A stretch of 31,841 nt of DNA from SZUA-451 sp034721895 (GTDB lineage Bacteria; Campylobacterota; Campylobacteria; Campylobacterales; Sulfurovaceae), in assembly GCA_034721895.1 (NCBI GenBank), contig JAYEND010000112.1, positions 1 to 31,841 on the forward strand, written 5' to 3'. A program made the translations under genes and the position numbers. Shown here in pieces: positions 16,309-23,050 of this stretch. The notes under the pieces were generated by a model. The model did not search any database. It worked only from the letters and a program-made list of their open reading frames with translations, and was not told the origin of the DNA. Every line of letters starts with the position of its first letter. Within the stretch, counting starts at the first letter, position 1.

Positions 16309-17151
16309 CTATTTCGTCATCGAACGATAGGTATTGATTATCTCCAGCAGCTCATCCGTGATCTCCTGCTGGCGATGGACATTTAGCTCTTGTGTCAAAA
16401 GCTTTTCCCTCTCTTTGATTGTATTGCTTGCATGTACCATAGCATTTAGTCTTGCCTGATTTTCACTGGCAACAGACTCTATGAATGCTCTGTATATTGA
16501 GATATGCAAATACTCTTTTATCAGAGAGTGTAAAATATCTTTAGATTTTAGATACAAAAGTGGCTCTTTTTGTAGTGATTTTTTATGAAATTTTGAAAGA
16601 TCAGGAGGTAAAACCCTTTTTTCAACAATTTTATAACTGCCTGCTTCCAGTTCTGCGTGTATAAGGGTTATTTTATCAAAGTGCTCTTTTTCAAATATTT
16701 CGATCAGATATGATGAGAGTTCAATCGCATTGATCTCTATAGCCTCAACATTTGAGGTACCGTTTAGATAGTGCTCACATGCGATCTTTCTTGACTTTGC
16801 TTCCTGTGCACCTTTTTCACCCATGACAATAGTGATAGAGTCTTCGTGTGGGATTTTTTCAAAAAAGTTTAAAATATTTTCGTTAAAAAAACCACAAAGT
16901 CCCTCCTGTGATAAGAAGACCACAAAAATGGTTCTCTTTTTATCGCTTGGACTCTCTTTTATCAGATGTGGGAAAAGCGTGATAATATCTCCAAATGAAT
17001 CTTCGATAGAGTTCTGGTAAATGCGCAAATTGGAGAGATTCTTTTTGGCTGTTTGCACATTAAAATTGGCAAATGCTTTCATAGATGAGACGATCTCTTC
17101 TATCTCCCGGGCACTTTGCAGTTTTCTTTTTAGTTTCAGAGAAGCGATCAT
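16309..17151 (-). CDS. atpG: N-type ATPase subunit gamma
   Basis: This protein of about 280 residues is the rotating central stalk of the N-type rotary ATPase. The N-terminal coiled coil reads MIASLKLKRKLQSAREIEEIVSSMKAFA, matching the usual LKRRIxSxxxxxxIxxxMKxVA. The C-terminal helix reads RLNAMVHASNTIKEREKLL with QEITDELLEI. I use ATG 17151 because this is where family similarity begins. The longer frame from TTG 17196 adds residues with no resemblance and has no ribosome-binding site. It is the last gene of the minus-strand operon a-c-b-alpha-gamma, 88 bp after alpha. Sequence is divergent, as expected for this paralogous type. Confidence 0.85.
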   Translation of the reverse strand: MIASLKLKRKLQSAREIEEIVSSMKAFANFNVQTAKKNLSNLRIYQNSIEDSFGDIITLFPHLIKESPSDKKRTIFVVFLSQEGLCGFFNENILNFFEKIPHEDSITIVMGEKGAQEAKSRKIACEHYLNGTSNVEAIEINAIELSSYLIEIFEKEHFDKITLIHAELEAGSYKIVEKRVLPPDLSKFHKKSLQKEPLLYLKSKDILHSLIKEYLHISIYRAFIESVASENQARLNAMVHASNTIKEREKLLTQELNVHRQQEITDELLEIINTYRSMTK

Positions 17152-17239
17152 GGCTGCACCCTTCGGGAAGAACGAGAGAAGGCAATCTGCAAGCAAAAAA
17201 ATCTTTGAATTAACCAGTTAGTCCTGCAGTTTTTTTCAC

Positions 17240-18793
17240 TCACATCTTACCTCCTTTCATTCTTTTAAAAGTTTGGGTATCTACTTGGTGTGGCAATATA
17301 AATGCATCTGCAGCCGTTTTCAATCGGCTCATCAAATAGCTGTCTATATCATTTGCTGTTTTTATAGCCTGTAAAATATCTTGATGTTGTGTCTGCAGAA
17401 AGATACTGAATTTATCTATAAAAAGTTCTATTTGTTCCAATGGCAACTTCTCCAGATAACCCTCATTGTGAAGAAAAAATATCGCTACCTGCATCGGCAT
17501 ACTGATATGTTCCAAACGATCCTGTTTGAGTGCAACCCTGAGTGCTTTTCCCTTGTCTATCAGTTTCTGTGTCTCTTTTTCTACTTTTGCTCCAAATTTT
17601 GTAAAAATTTCAACTTCCAGAAACTGGGAGTAATCAAGCTTAAGCTTGACTGCCATTTTCTTGAGCGCCAGTACCTGCGCTTTAGCCCCGATACGAGATA
17701 CTGATCTACCTATATCGATAGCAGGCAGGAAGCCTTTGTTGAAAAGTTCCCGATCGAGATAGATCTGGCCGTCTGTTATCGAAATGAGGTTAGTAGGGAT
17801 ATAGTCAGAAATTCTTCCTGCTTTGGTCTCTATGATAGGGAGAGCCGTGATTGAGCCACCTTTGTACTGATCAGCCCTTTTGCCGGCTCTCTCAAGAAGT
17901 TTTGCGTGGATAAAAAAGATATCTCCCGGATATGCTTCGCGGCCAGGCGGAATTTCAAGGAGCAAAGAGATACTTCTGTATGCATCCGCGTGTTTGGTCA
18001 GATCATCATAAACGATCAAAACATCCTTGCCTTGATCGGCAAAAAACTCTGCGATTGCAGAGCCCGAATAAGGGGCTATAAATTTCATACCCGGTGCTGC
18101 ATCTGCCGGTGCTGCAACGATGATAGTATATGAAAGTGCATCACTTTTTTTTAAGTCATTGATCACTCTGGCGATTTGCGCTTTTTTTTGTCCGATAGCA
18201 ACATAGATGCAGTAGACATTTTTATCTTTTTGGTTGATGATGGTATTGACTGCGATGGAAGTTTTTCCCAAAGATGCATCCGATATAATAAGCTCCCTCT
18301 GTCCTTTTCCTATGGGTATCATTGCATCAATGATTTTGATACCGGTATAAAGCGGTTCTTTGACAAAATCACGCTCCATCAGTTTGACCGCTTCTCTTTC
18401 GATAGGATAATGCTCTTTGGTTTTTATCTCTTTTTTGTCATCAATCAGCTTTGAAAGAGGATCGATCACTTTGCCCAGCAGTTCGTACCCGACAGGGATA
18501 GAGATACTTTGATCGGTGCAGGTTACTACATCTTTGACATTAAGAGAGGTATAATCACCTAAAACAACCGCTTGTACAGAATATTTTGTGATATTGAGGG
18601 CTAAAGCAAAAAGATTGTGAGGAAGTTTTAAAAGTTCAAAGTAAGCGACGCGAGAGAGATCTTTAACCTCTATGATACCATCACTGATACTGGAGATATG
18701 CCCTTCCTCATTGATAGTGATTTTTGGTTTAAACTGATGAGATATCCGGTACAGTTTTTCAAATGTTTGATCGATTTTATTTTTTGCCTCCAT
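17240..18793 (-). CDS. atpA: N-type ATPase subunit alpha
   Basis: This is the non-catalytic nucleotide-binding subunit of the soluble head (517 residues from ATG 18793; a further in-frame ATG lies at 18817 inside the b gene). I prefer 18793 because it begins one base after the b stop codon. Family features are the beta-barrel start (EGHISSISDGIIEVK), TGIKIIDAMIPIGKGQREL, VAIGQKKAQIA, AAPADAAPGM and the arginine-finger segment GRSVSRIGAKAQ. The P-loop reads SDASLGKT (171-178) where alpha subunits normally have GDRQTGKT, so the first glycine is a serine. Subunit identity is secure. Confidence 0.93.
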   Translation of the reverse strand: MEAKNKIDQTFEKLYRISHQFKPKITINEEGHISSISDGIIEVKDLSRVAYFELLKLPHNLFALALNITKYSVQAVVLGDYTSLNVKDVVTCTDQSISIPVGYELLGKVIDPLSKLIDDKKEIKTKEHYPIEREAVKLMERDFVKEPLYTGIKIIDAMIPIGKGQRELIISDASLGKTSIAVNTIINQKDKNVYCIYVAIGQKKAQIARVINDLKKSDALSYTIIVAAPADAAPGMKFIAPYSGSAIAEFFADQGKDVLIVYDDLTKHADAYRSISLLLEIPPGREAYPGDIFFIHAKLLERAGKRADQYKGGSITALPIIETKAGRISDYIPTNLISITDGQIYLDRELFNKGFLPAIDIGRSVSRIGAKAQVLALKKMAVKLKLDYSQFLEVEIFTKFGAKVEKETQKLIDKGKALRVALKQDRLEHISMPMQVAIFFLHNEGYLEKLPLEQIELFIDKFSIFLQTQHQDILQAIKTANDIDSYLMSRLKTAADAFILPHQVDTQTFKRMKGGKM

Positions 18794-18794
18794 G

Positions 18795-19544
18795 TTACAA
18801 CTCTTTGGCAACTTCATCTTCCAACTGCTTCAACATTCCCTGGATCGAACCATCAATTATTTTGTTTTCTATCCCAAGTTTTATGCCGCCTATGAGAGAG
18901 TTCTCAGTAAGAGTCTTTATGGAGACTATTTTTATATCGAAGATATTCTCAAGAGTCTCTCTGATCAGACGCATAGTTTCCTCTTCTATCTTCAGGGGTG
19001 TGGAGAGTTTGATCTCACACTCTTTTGTTTTTATCTCTTTTTTTAATGCTGCTATCTCATTTGCACTTGTACTCTTCAGCTCATAAAGAAATTTTTCGAT
19101 AAGTTTTTGATGTATCTCTTCATCAATCAATTCACCTGCAAATCTGACAAGATAATCAAGACTAAATTGTAAACTTTTCTCTTTGATGGCACTGTCTACT
19201 TTTTTTCTCTCAAGTTCCAGTATGCTTTTTTGCTTGAGTCTCTCTTTGTCAAGCTCTTTGTCTGCTTCCTCCAGAAGACGGCTTTTCTCCTGCTCTGCCT
19301 CTTTTCTTGCGATGCTAAGCTCTTTGTCTTTTAAGATATCTATCTCTTTGAGTCTATCCTGATAACTCTGCGCTTGCTCTTTCAGTTTCTTTTCACCGGC
19401 TTGCAGTTCTTCCAAACGTTTCTTGATGCTCTCATCCCGTTTTTGAATAATGTTTTTCAAAGGGTTGAAAAAGAGTCTGTATAAAATATACAAAACAACA
19501 AAAAAGTTAATCGTCTGAAATAAAAAAGTCCACCAGTTAAACAT
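18795..19544 (-). CDS. atpF: N-type ATPase subunit b with a delta-like C-terminal domain
   Basis: This 249-residue protein is much longer than the roughly 160-residue standard b subunit. Residues about 4-26 form the single membrane anchor (WTFLFQTINFFVVLYILYRL). A long charged coiled coil (about 30-150, rich in KEAEQEKSRLLEEADKELD) follows. The last 60 residues, with TENSLIGGIKLGIENKIIDG and SIQGMLKQLEDE, look like the C-terminal domain of F-ATPase delta (OSCP), whose hallmark is LIGGxxxxIGDxVIDxSxxxxLxxL. No separate delta gene is present, in line with N-type operons. So it probably serves as both peripheral stalk and head clamp. It starts 5 bp after the c stop. Confidence 0.88.
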   Translation of the reverse strand: MFNWWTFLFQTINFFVVLYILYRLFFNPLKNIIQKRDESIKKRLEELQAGEKKLKEQAQSYQDRLKEIDILKDKELSIARKEAEQEKSRLLEEADKELDKERLKQKSILELERKKVDSAIKEKSLQFSLDYLVRFAGELIDEEIHQKLIEKFLYELKSTSANEIAALKKEIKTKECEIKLSTPLKIEEETMRLIRETLENIFDIKIVSIKTLTENSLIGGIKLGIENKIIDGSIQGMLKQLEDEVAKEL

Positions 19545-19549
19545 AACGC

Positions 19550-19816
19550 TTATTTCACGACCAAACTAAGCAAAGGGTTGGCAAACAGAATGATCAGTGC
19601 GATAACCAGTGAATAAATCGCTACCGATTCAACCATTGCCATACCGACAAAAAGCAGACGGGTGATCTCATTGGCTGATTCAGGCTGTCTTCCTATGGTC
19701 TCTATAGCTTTAGTGAGTGCATCGGCTTCACCGCGTGAAGGTCCGTATCCGCCTATTGCGATCGTCAAGCCTGCAGTGATGATCGATACTGCAACGATTA
19801 TAGTCATACTATCCAT
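19550..19816 (-). CDS. atpE: N-type ATPase subunit c
   Basis: This 88-residue two-helix hairpin forms the ion-carrying rotor ring. I set the start at ATG 19816 (MDSMTIIVAV), 7 nt after Shine-Dalgarno AAGGAG (19824-19829). The longer frame reads into the a gene. Helix 1 ends in GYGPSRGEADALTKAIE, the polar loop is IGRQPE, and helix 2 carries FVGMAMVESVAIYSLVIAL. Ion-site residues are E63 with S64 and Y68, plus a second carboxylate E30 at the position of the Na+-ligand Gln32 of Ilyobacter c. The start overlaps the a stop by 8 bp. The coupling ion (Na+ or H+) cannot be decided from sequence. Confidence 0.93.
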   Translation of the reverse strand: MDSMTIIVAVSIITAGLTIAIGGYGPSRGEADALTKAIETIGRQPESANEITRLLFVGMAMVESVAIYSLVIALIILFANPLLSLVVK

Positions 19817-20519
19817 TTTTTTTCTCCTTAGTTGATTCAAGTTCTTCCGCTCTGATGCCACCGATGATAAAGATGTAGGTCAATAGGCCAAAAAGAAAAG
19901 CATGTAAAACATCCCCCACAATACTAAGCAGTATCATGGGTACCGGCACCAAAAAGCCTACAAGGGCGATTAAAATCGCAACGATCATCTCCCAACTCAG
20001 CATATTACCAAAAAGCCGTATCGCCATCGCAAATATTCTTGAAATATCTGCAAACAGGTTGAACGGCAGCAAAAAAATCGAAGGCTCGATATACCTTTTG
20101 ATATACCTTTTGAAGCCGTTAAATTTTATACCATAGTAGTGAATCGAAAAAAAAGCTATGACTGAAAGTGCAGCCGTTGTGCTCAAATCTCTTGTGGGGC
20201 TATGAAAATAGGGAATAAGCGATATCAGATTCATAAAACCGACATAGATCCATATCGTACCGATAAATGGTACCAGTGTCCATGCAGAGATATTTGCAGA
20301 ACCCTCCAGCGTCTCTTTTATGGCCATTACGATCTTTTCTGTAAAAAGCTGTATCTTTGAAGGGTCTGAGATTGATAATCTTCTGCTTATCACAAATGAC
20401 AAAATAGCCAATATAACAATGATGATCCATGTAGTGATCACAGTATCTGTTATAGGGATCGTAAGTGCTGCAGTTTTGATTTCAAATACTACTCCCGGAA
20501 AAACATTTTCAATCATCAT
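19809..20519 (-). CDS. atpB: N-type ATPase subunit a
   Basis: This 236-residue integral membrane subunit forms the two ion half-channels beside the c ring. The essential arginine is in AIRLFGNMLSWEM. The final helices are PVPMILLSIVGDVLHAFLFGLLTYIF. The protein starts MMIENVF with two possible ATGs (20519, 20516) and a weak AAGAGA ribosome-binding site. It is the first gene of the minus-strand ATPase operon, diverging from atpD. A 12-bp in-frame tandem duplication (20089-20112) encodes KRYIKRYI in a cytoplasmic loop. Confidence 0.93.
   Translation of the reverse strand: MMIENVFPGVVFEIKTAALTIPITDTVITTWIIIVILAILSFVISRRLSISDPSKIQLFTEKIVMAIKETLEGSANISAWTLVPFIGTIWIYVGFMNLISLIPYFHSPTRDLSTTAALSVIAFFSIHYYGIKFNGFKRYIKRYIEPSIFLLPFNLFADISRIFAMAIRLFGNMLSWEMIVAILIALVGFLVPVPMILLSIVGDVLHAFLFGLLTYIFIIGGIRAEELESTKEKKNG
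20089..20112. repeat. 12-bp perfect tandem duplication inside atpB
   Basis: ATATACCTTTTG occurs twice head-to-tail (20089-20100 and 20101-20112). The unit is a multiple of three, so the gene stays in frame and the protein gains four residues (KRYI repeated). This looks like a replication-slippage event. Confidence 0.85.
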
Positions 20520-20547
20520 GATCTCTTACAGCTATTTTTTACATGAT

Positions 20548-20576
20548 AGAATACAAATGGTTTAAAAGAGATTAAA
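20548..20576 (-). promoter_or_regulatory. Promoter candidate for the atpBEFAG operon
   Basis: On the minus strand TTTAAT (20571-20576) and TATTCT (20548-20553) are separated by 17 bp and lie about 30 bp before the atpB start. They are moderate matches to sigma-70 boxes, back-to-back with the atpD promoter. Confidence 0.4.
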
Positions 20577-20590
20577 AAGAAAAGATGCAT

Positions 20591-20618
20591 TTGATAGGAA
20601 CTCTCATTTGGCTATAAT
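20591..20618 (+). promoter_or_regulatory. Sigma-70 promoter for the atpDCQR operon
   Basis: TTGATA (20591-20596) and TATAAT (20613-20618) are 16 bp apart, 26 bp before the atpD start. This is the best -35/-10 pair in the window. The ribosome-binding site of atpD itself is weak. Confidence 0.6.
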
Positions 20619-20644
20619 CAGATAAAAAGATTTAAAGACTTATT

Positions 20645-22006
20645 ATGAATGGTATTATCATAGCTCTAAGTTCAACGGTATGCGATATCTACTTTGATGG
20701 GGAGCTTCCTTTTATTTATGAAGCGCTTGTGCTGGAAGACAAAGACAGAAAGCTGTACTTTGAGACGCAAAAGCAGATAGATGCACATACGGTCCGCGCT
20801 ATTGTTCTTGGGTATATGCAGGGTGTGAAAAAGGGGATGAAAATAAAACGCACCTATAAAAAGATAGAAGTTCCAGTGGGAGAAGAGACACTGGGCAGGG
20901 TTTTTAATGCACTTGGTATTGCAATTGACGAGGGCGGAAACAGCTTTTCAAAGTGGAATACTATTCATAAGCCTTCTTTGGAGATAGCTAAACAGAGCGG
21001 TGGGATTAAGATTTATGAAACGGGTATTAAGATCATTGATCTGCTCTCTCCTTTTATCAAAGGGGGGAAAGTTGGACTCTTTGGCGGAGCAGGTGTTGGA
21101 AAAACAGTTTTATTGATGGAGTTTATCTATAAGTCTATCTCTTTACATCAGGGGATATCCATTTTTGCAGGTGTCGGAGAGAGGATCAGAGAGGGGCATG
21201 AGCTCTATGAACAGATGAAAGAGTCCGGTGTGATGGATAAAACCATCATGATTTTCGGACAGATGAATGAATCCCCCGGTATTCGCTATAGAGCACCTTT
21301 TACGGCGCTTACTATGGGAGAGTATTTTAGAGACGAGGAGCATAAAGATGTGCTATTGCTCATCGATAATATTTACCGTTTTATCCAGGCTGGGCAGGAG
21401 ATATCAACACTGCTTGGGAGAATTCCTTCCCGGGTCGGATATCAGCCAACCCTTTCCAGTGAGATCGCTGAACTTGAAGAGCGTATCGCTTCAACCAAAG
21501 AGGGCTCGATCACATCGGTACAGGCGATCTATGTACCTGCCGATGATATTACAGATCCCGGTGTTGCTTCTGTTTTTGCCCATTTGGATACTTCTGTCAT
21601 ACTCTCTCGTTCACGTGCTTCAAAGGGCTTATACCCCACAATCGATCCCCTTGAATCGCATTCAAAACTTTTTGACCCTTCAATCATAGGAGAAGAGCAT
21701 TACAATGTCGCAAAAGAGGTAAAAGAGATGTTGACAAAATATAAAGAGTTGCAGGATATCATCGCTATGCTTGGAATGGCACAACTGGGTTATGAAGATC
21801 GCTTGACTGTTATGAGGGCCAGAAAGCTGGAGAAGTTTTTGACACAGCCATTTTTTGTCACCGAAGCTTTTACAGGGAGAGAGGGCAAAAATGTCTCTTT
21901 GAAAGATACAATAAGCGGATGCAAAAAGATCATTTCCGGTGAGATGGATGAGCTGGATGAATCTCTGTTTTATATGATTGGAGCGATTGATGAAATCAAC
22001 CTTTAA
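20645..22006 (+). CDS. atpD: N-type ATPase subunit beta
   Basis: This is the catalytic subunit of the head (453 residues). The P-loop is GGAGVGKT (147-154), the catalytic glutamate is E179 in GVGERIREGHE, Walker B is DVLLLIDN and the F1 signature appears as PTIDPLESHS (PAVDPLxSxS in most). The position of the DELSEED lever is altered to GMAQLGYEDRLTV, so torque transmission or inhibition by epsilon may differ from standard F1. It is the first gene of the plus-strand N-ATPase operon. Compared with F-type beta it is a little short and starts directly at the beta-barrel. Confidence 0.94.
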   Translation: MNGIIIALSSTVCDIYFDGELPFIYEALVLEDKDRKLYFETQKQIDAHTVRAIVLGYMQGVKKGMKIKRTYKKIEVPVGEETLGRVFNALGIAIDEGGNSFSKWNTIHKPSLEIAKQSGGIKIYETGIKIIDLLSPFIKGGKVGLFGGAGVGKTVLLMEFIYKSISLHQGISIFAGVGERIREGHELYEQMKESGVMDKTIMIFGQMNESPGIRYRAPFTALTMGEYFRDEEHKDVLLLIDNIYRFIQAGQEISTLLGRIPSRVGYQPTLSSEIAELEERIASTKEGSITSVQAIYVPADDITDPGVASVFAHLDTSVILSRSRASKGLYPTIDPLESHSKLFDPSIIGEEHYNVAKEVKEMLTKYKELQDIIAMLGMAQLGYEDRLTVMRARKLEKFLTQPFFVTEAFTGREGKNVSLKDTISGCKKIISGEMDELDESLFYMIGAIDEINL

Positions 22007-22391
22007 CGCAAGGATCATCACTCCGCAAGCGATAAAAAGTGTAGAGAACATCTCTTTTTTCAGAGCCGAAGACAAAAGTGGCTCCTTTGGTATTTTGCCA
22101 AGGCACATAGAATTTCTCACAATTTTGGAACCTGCAATCGCAATAGCGGTCATAGAGGATAAAGAGCACTATTATGCATTTAACGGTGGTGTGCTCTCTT
22201 TTAAAAATAATGCACTTACTATTACTAGCAAAGAGTTCATACAAAGCGATAAAGTCAGTGAGCTTTTGGTGATGATAAAAAGTTCTTTCAAAGAGCAGGA
22301 GGAGAAAGAGCGTCTTTTTAGTGACAATATAGAAAATCTGCAAAAAGCGTTTATCAAAAAATTGATTGAAATGGAGAGAGAAGTTGAATAG
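21990..22391 (+). CDS. atpC: N-type ATPase subunit epsilon
   Basis: This 133-residue protein belongs to the rotor. An N-terminal beta-sandwich with SGSFGILPRHIEFLTILEP and AFNGGVLSFKNNALTI is followed by a helical C-terminus rich in lysine and glutamate. I use ATG 21990 (MKSTFNARIITP), preceded by GGAG at 6 nt, rather than TTG 21978. It overlaps beta by 17 bp, so the two are co-translated. The gene order beta-epsilon first is diagnostic of N-type operons. Confidence 0.9.
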   Translation: MKSTFNARIITPQAIKSVENISFFRAEDKSGSFGILPRHIEFLTILEPAIAIAVIEDKEHYYAFNGGVLSFKNNALTITSKEFIQSDKVSELLVMIKSSFKEQEEKERLFSDNIENLQKAFIKKLIEMEREVE

Positions 22392-22671
22392 GGAAAAAGA
22401 GAGCGAGAAGTTTAAAAAGAGTATCGATAAGCAGGCATCATGGCTGGAGAAATGGCGAAAAAAAGGAATCATTTGGGAAAAGGTCATGATCGTGGGGGCG
22501 ATAGGCTGGATGATTGTATTGCCGATGGTGATGGGCGGTTATCTGGGAAACTATCTGGATAAACATTATAAAATGCAAACAGGTGATATCTCCTGGACGA
22601 TGACTTTTATCATTTTAGGACTTTTAATCGCTATTTATTCTGTTTGGAGAGTATTTTTTTATAAAAGATGA
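22384..22671 (+). CDS. atpQ: N-ATPase assembly/accessory protein AtpQ (AtpI-like)
   Basis: This is a small two-helix membrane protein. A charged N-terminus (KESEKFKKSIDKQ) leads into VMIVGAIGWMIVLPMVMGGYLGNYLDKHY and FIILGLLIAIYSVWRVFF, the AtpI/AtpQ pattern with a GxxLGxxLD turn. The start is a TTG: 22384 (8-bp overlap with epsilon, GGAGAG upstream) or 22366. In N-type operons AtpQ and AtpR follow epsilon and are thought to help assemble the large c ring or supply an ion. The stop overlaps atpR as ATGA. Confidence 0.82.
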   Translation: MNREKESEKFKKSIDKQASWLEKWRKKGIIWEKVMIVGAIGWMIVLPMVMGGYLGNYLDKHYKMQTGDISWTMTFIILGLLIAIYSVWRVFFYKR

Positions 22672-22910
22672 AAGAGCTGCTTCTATTTTTTACAGGTCTA
22701 GTGATTGGATTTCTCTATTTTGGGCATTTGTATTTTCAACTTCAATATTTGAAAAATAAGCATATAATTCCGATTTTTCTTACATTCTCTATACGTTTTG
22801 GTTTATTAAGTATTGTACTTGGCATACTCTTCTATCTATTTAACGCTTTAGCGATTTATGCTGTTTTTGGGTTCATCATTAGCAGGTTTGGAATCTATTT
22901 TCATAAATAA
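22668..22910 (+). CDS. atpR: N-ATPase accessory protein AtpR
   Basis: This 80-residue hydrophobic protein has three predicted helices (about 3-24, 33-54, 58-76). The start GLVIGFLYFGHLYFQLQYL and the arginine in SIRFGLLSIVLG fit the AtpR family found only in N-type ATPase operons. It is the last gene of the plus-strand half, and its stop codon is immediately followed by a repeat-bounded element. Assignment rests on the pattern plus position. Confidence 0.82.
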   Translation: MKELLLFFTGLVIGFLYFGHLYFQLQYLKNKHIIPIFLTFSIRFGLLSIVLGILFYLFNALAIYAVFGFIISRFGIYFHK

Positions 22911-23011
22911 TGTCAAGTGCGGAATTAAATTCGGCACAATTTCTGACACATATTGCCTGAAATGGGTGAAAGAGCTTAATGTGACTGCTGAAATTTAGTC
23001 TGCGCTTGACA
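22911..23011. mobile_element. 101-bp MITE-like element or IS remnant with 26-bp inverted repeats
   Basis: The ends are imperfect inverted repeats: 22911-22936 against the reverse complement of 22986-23011, with 20 of 26 positions identical, beginning TGTCAAG and closing CTTGACA (so TG...CA ends). The 49-bp interior has no open frame. It begins exactly after the atpR stop codon, and I see no clear target-site duplication. TG...CA termini occur in IS21-like and other elements, but the family is not assigned. It lies between two convergent genes and may act in transcript ending. Confidence 0.55.
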
Positions 23012-23050
23012 ATAGCAAACAGATCAATACCATAGTACTCCATAAATACG

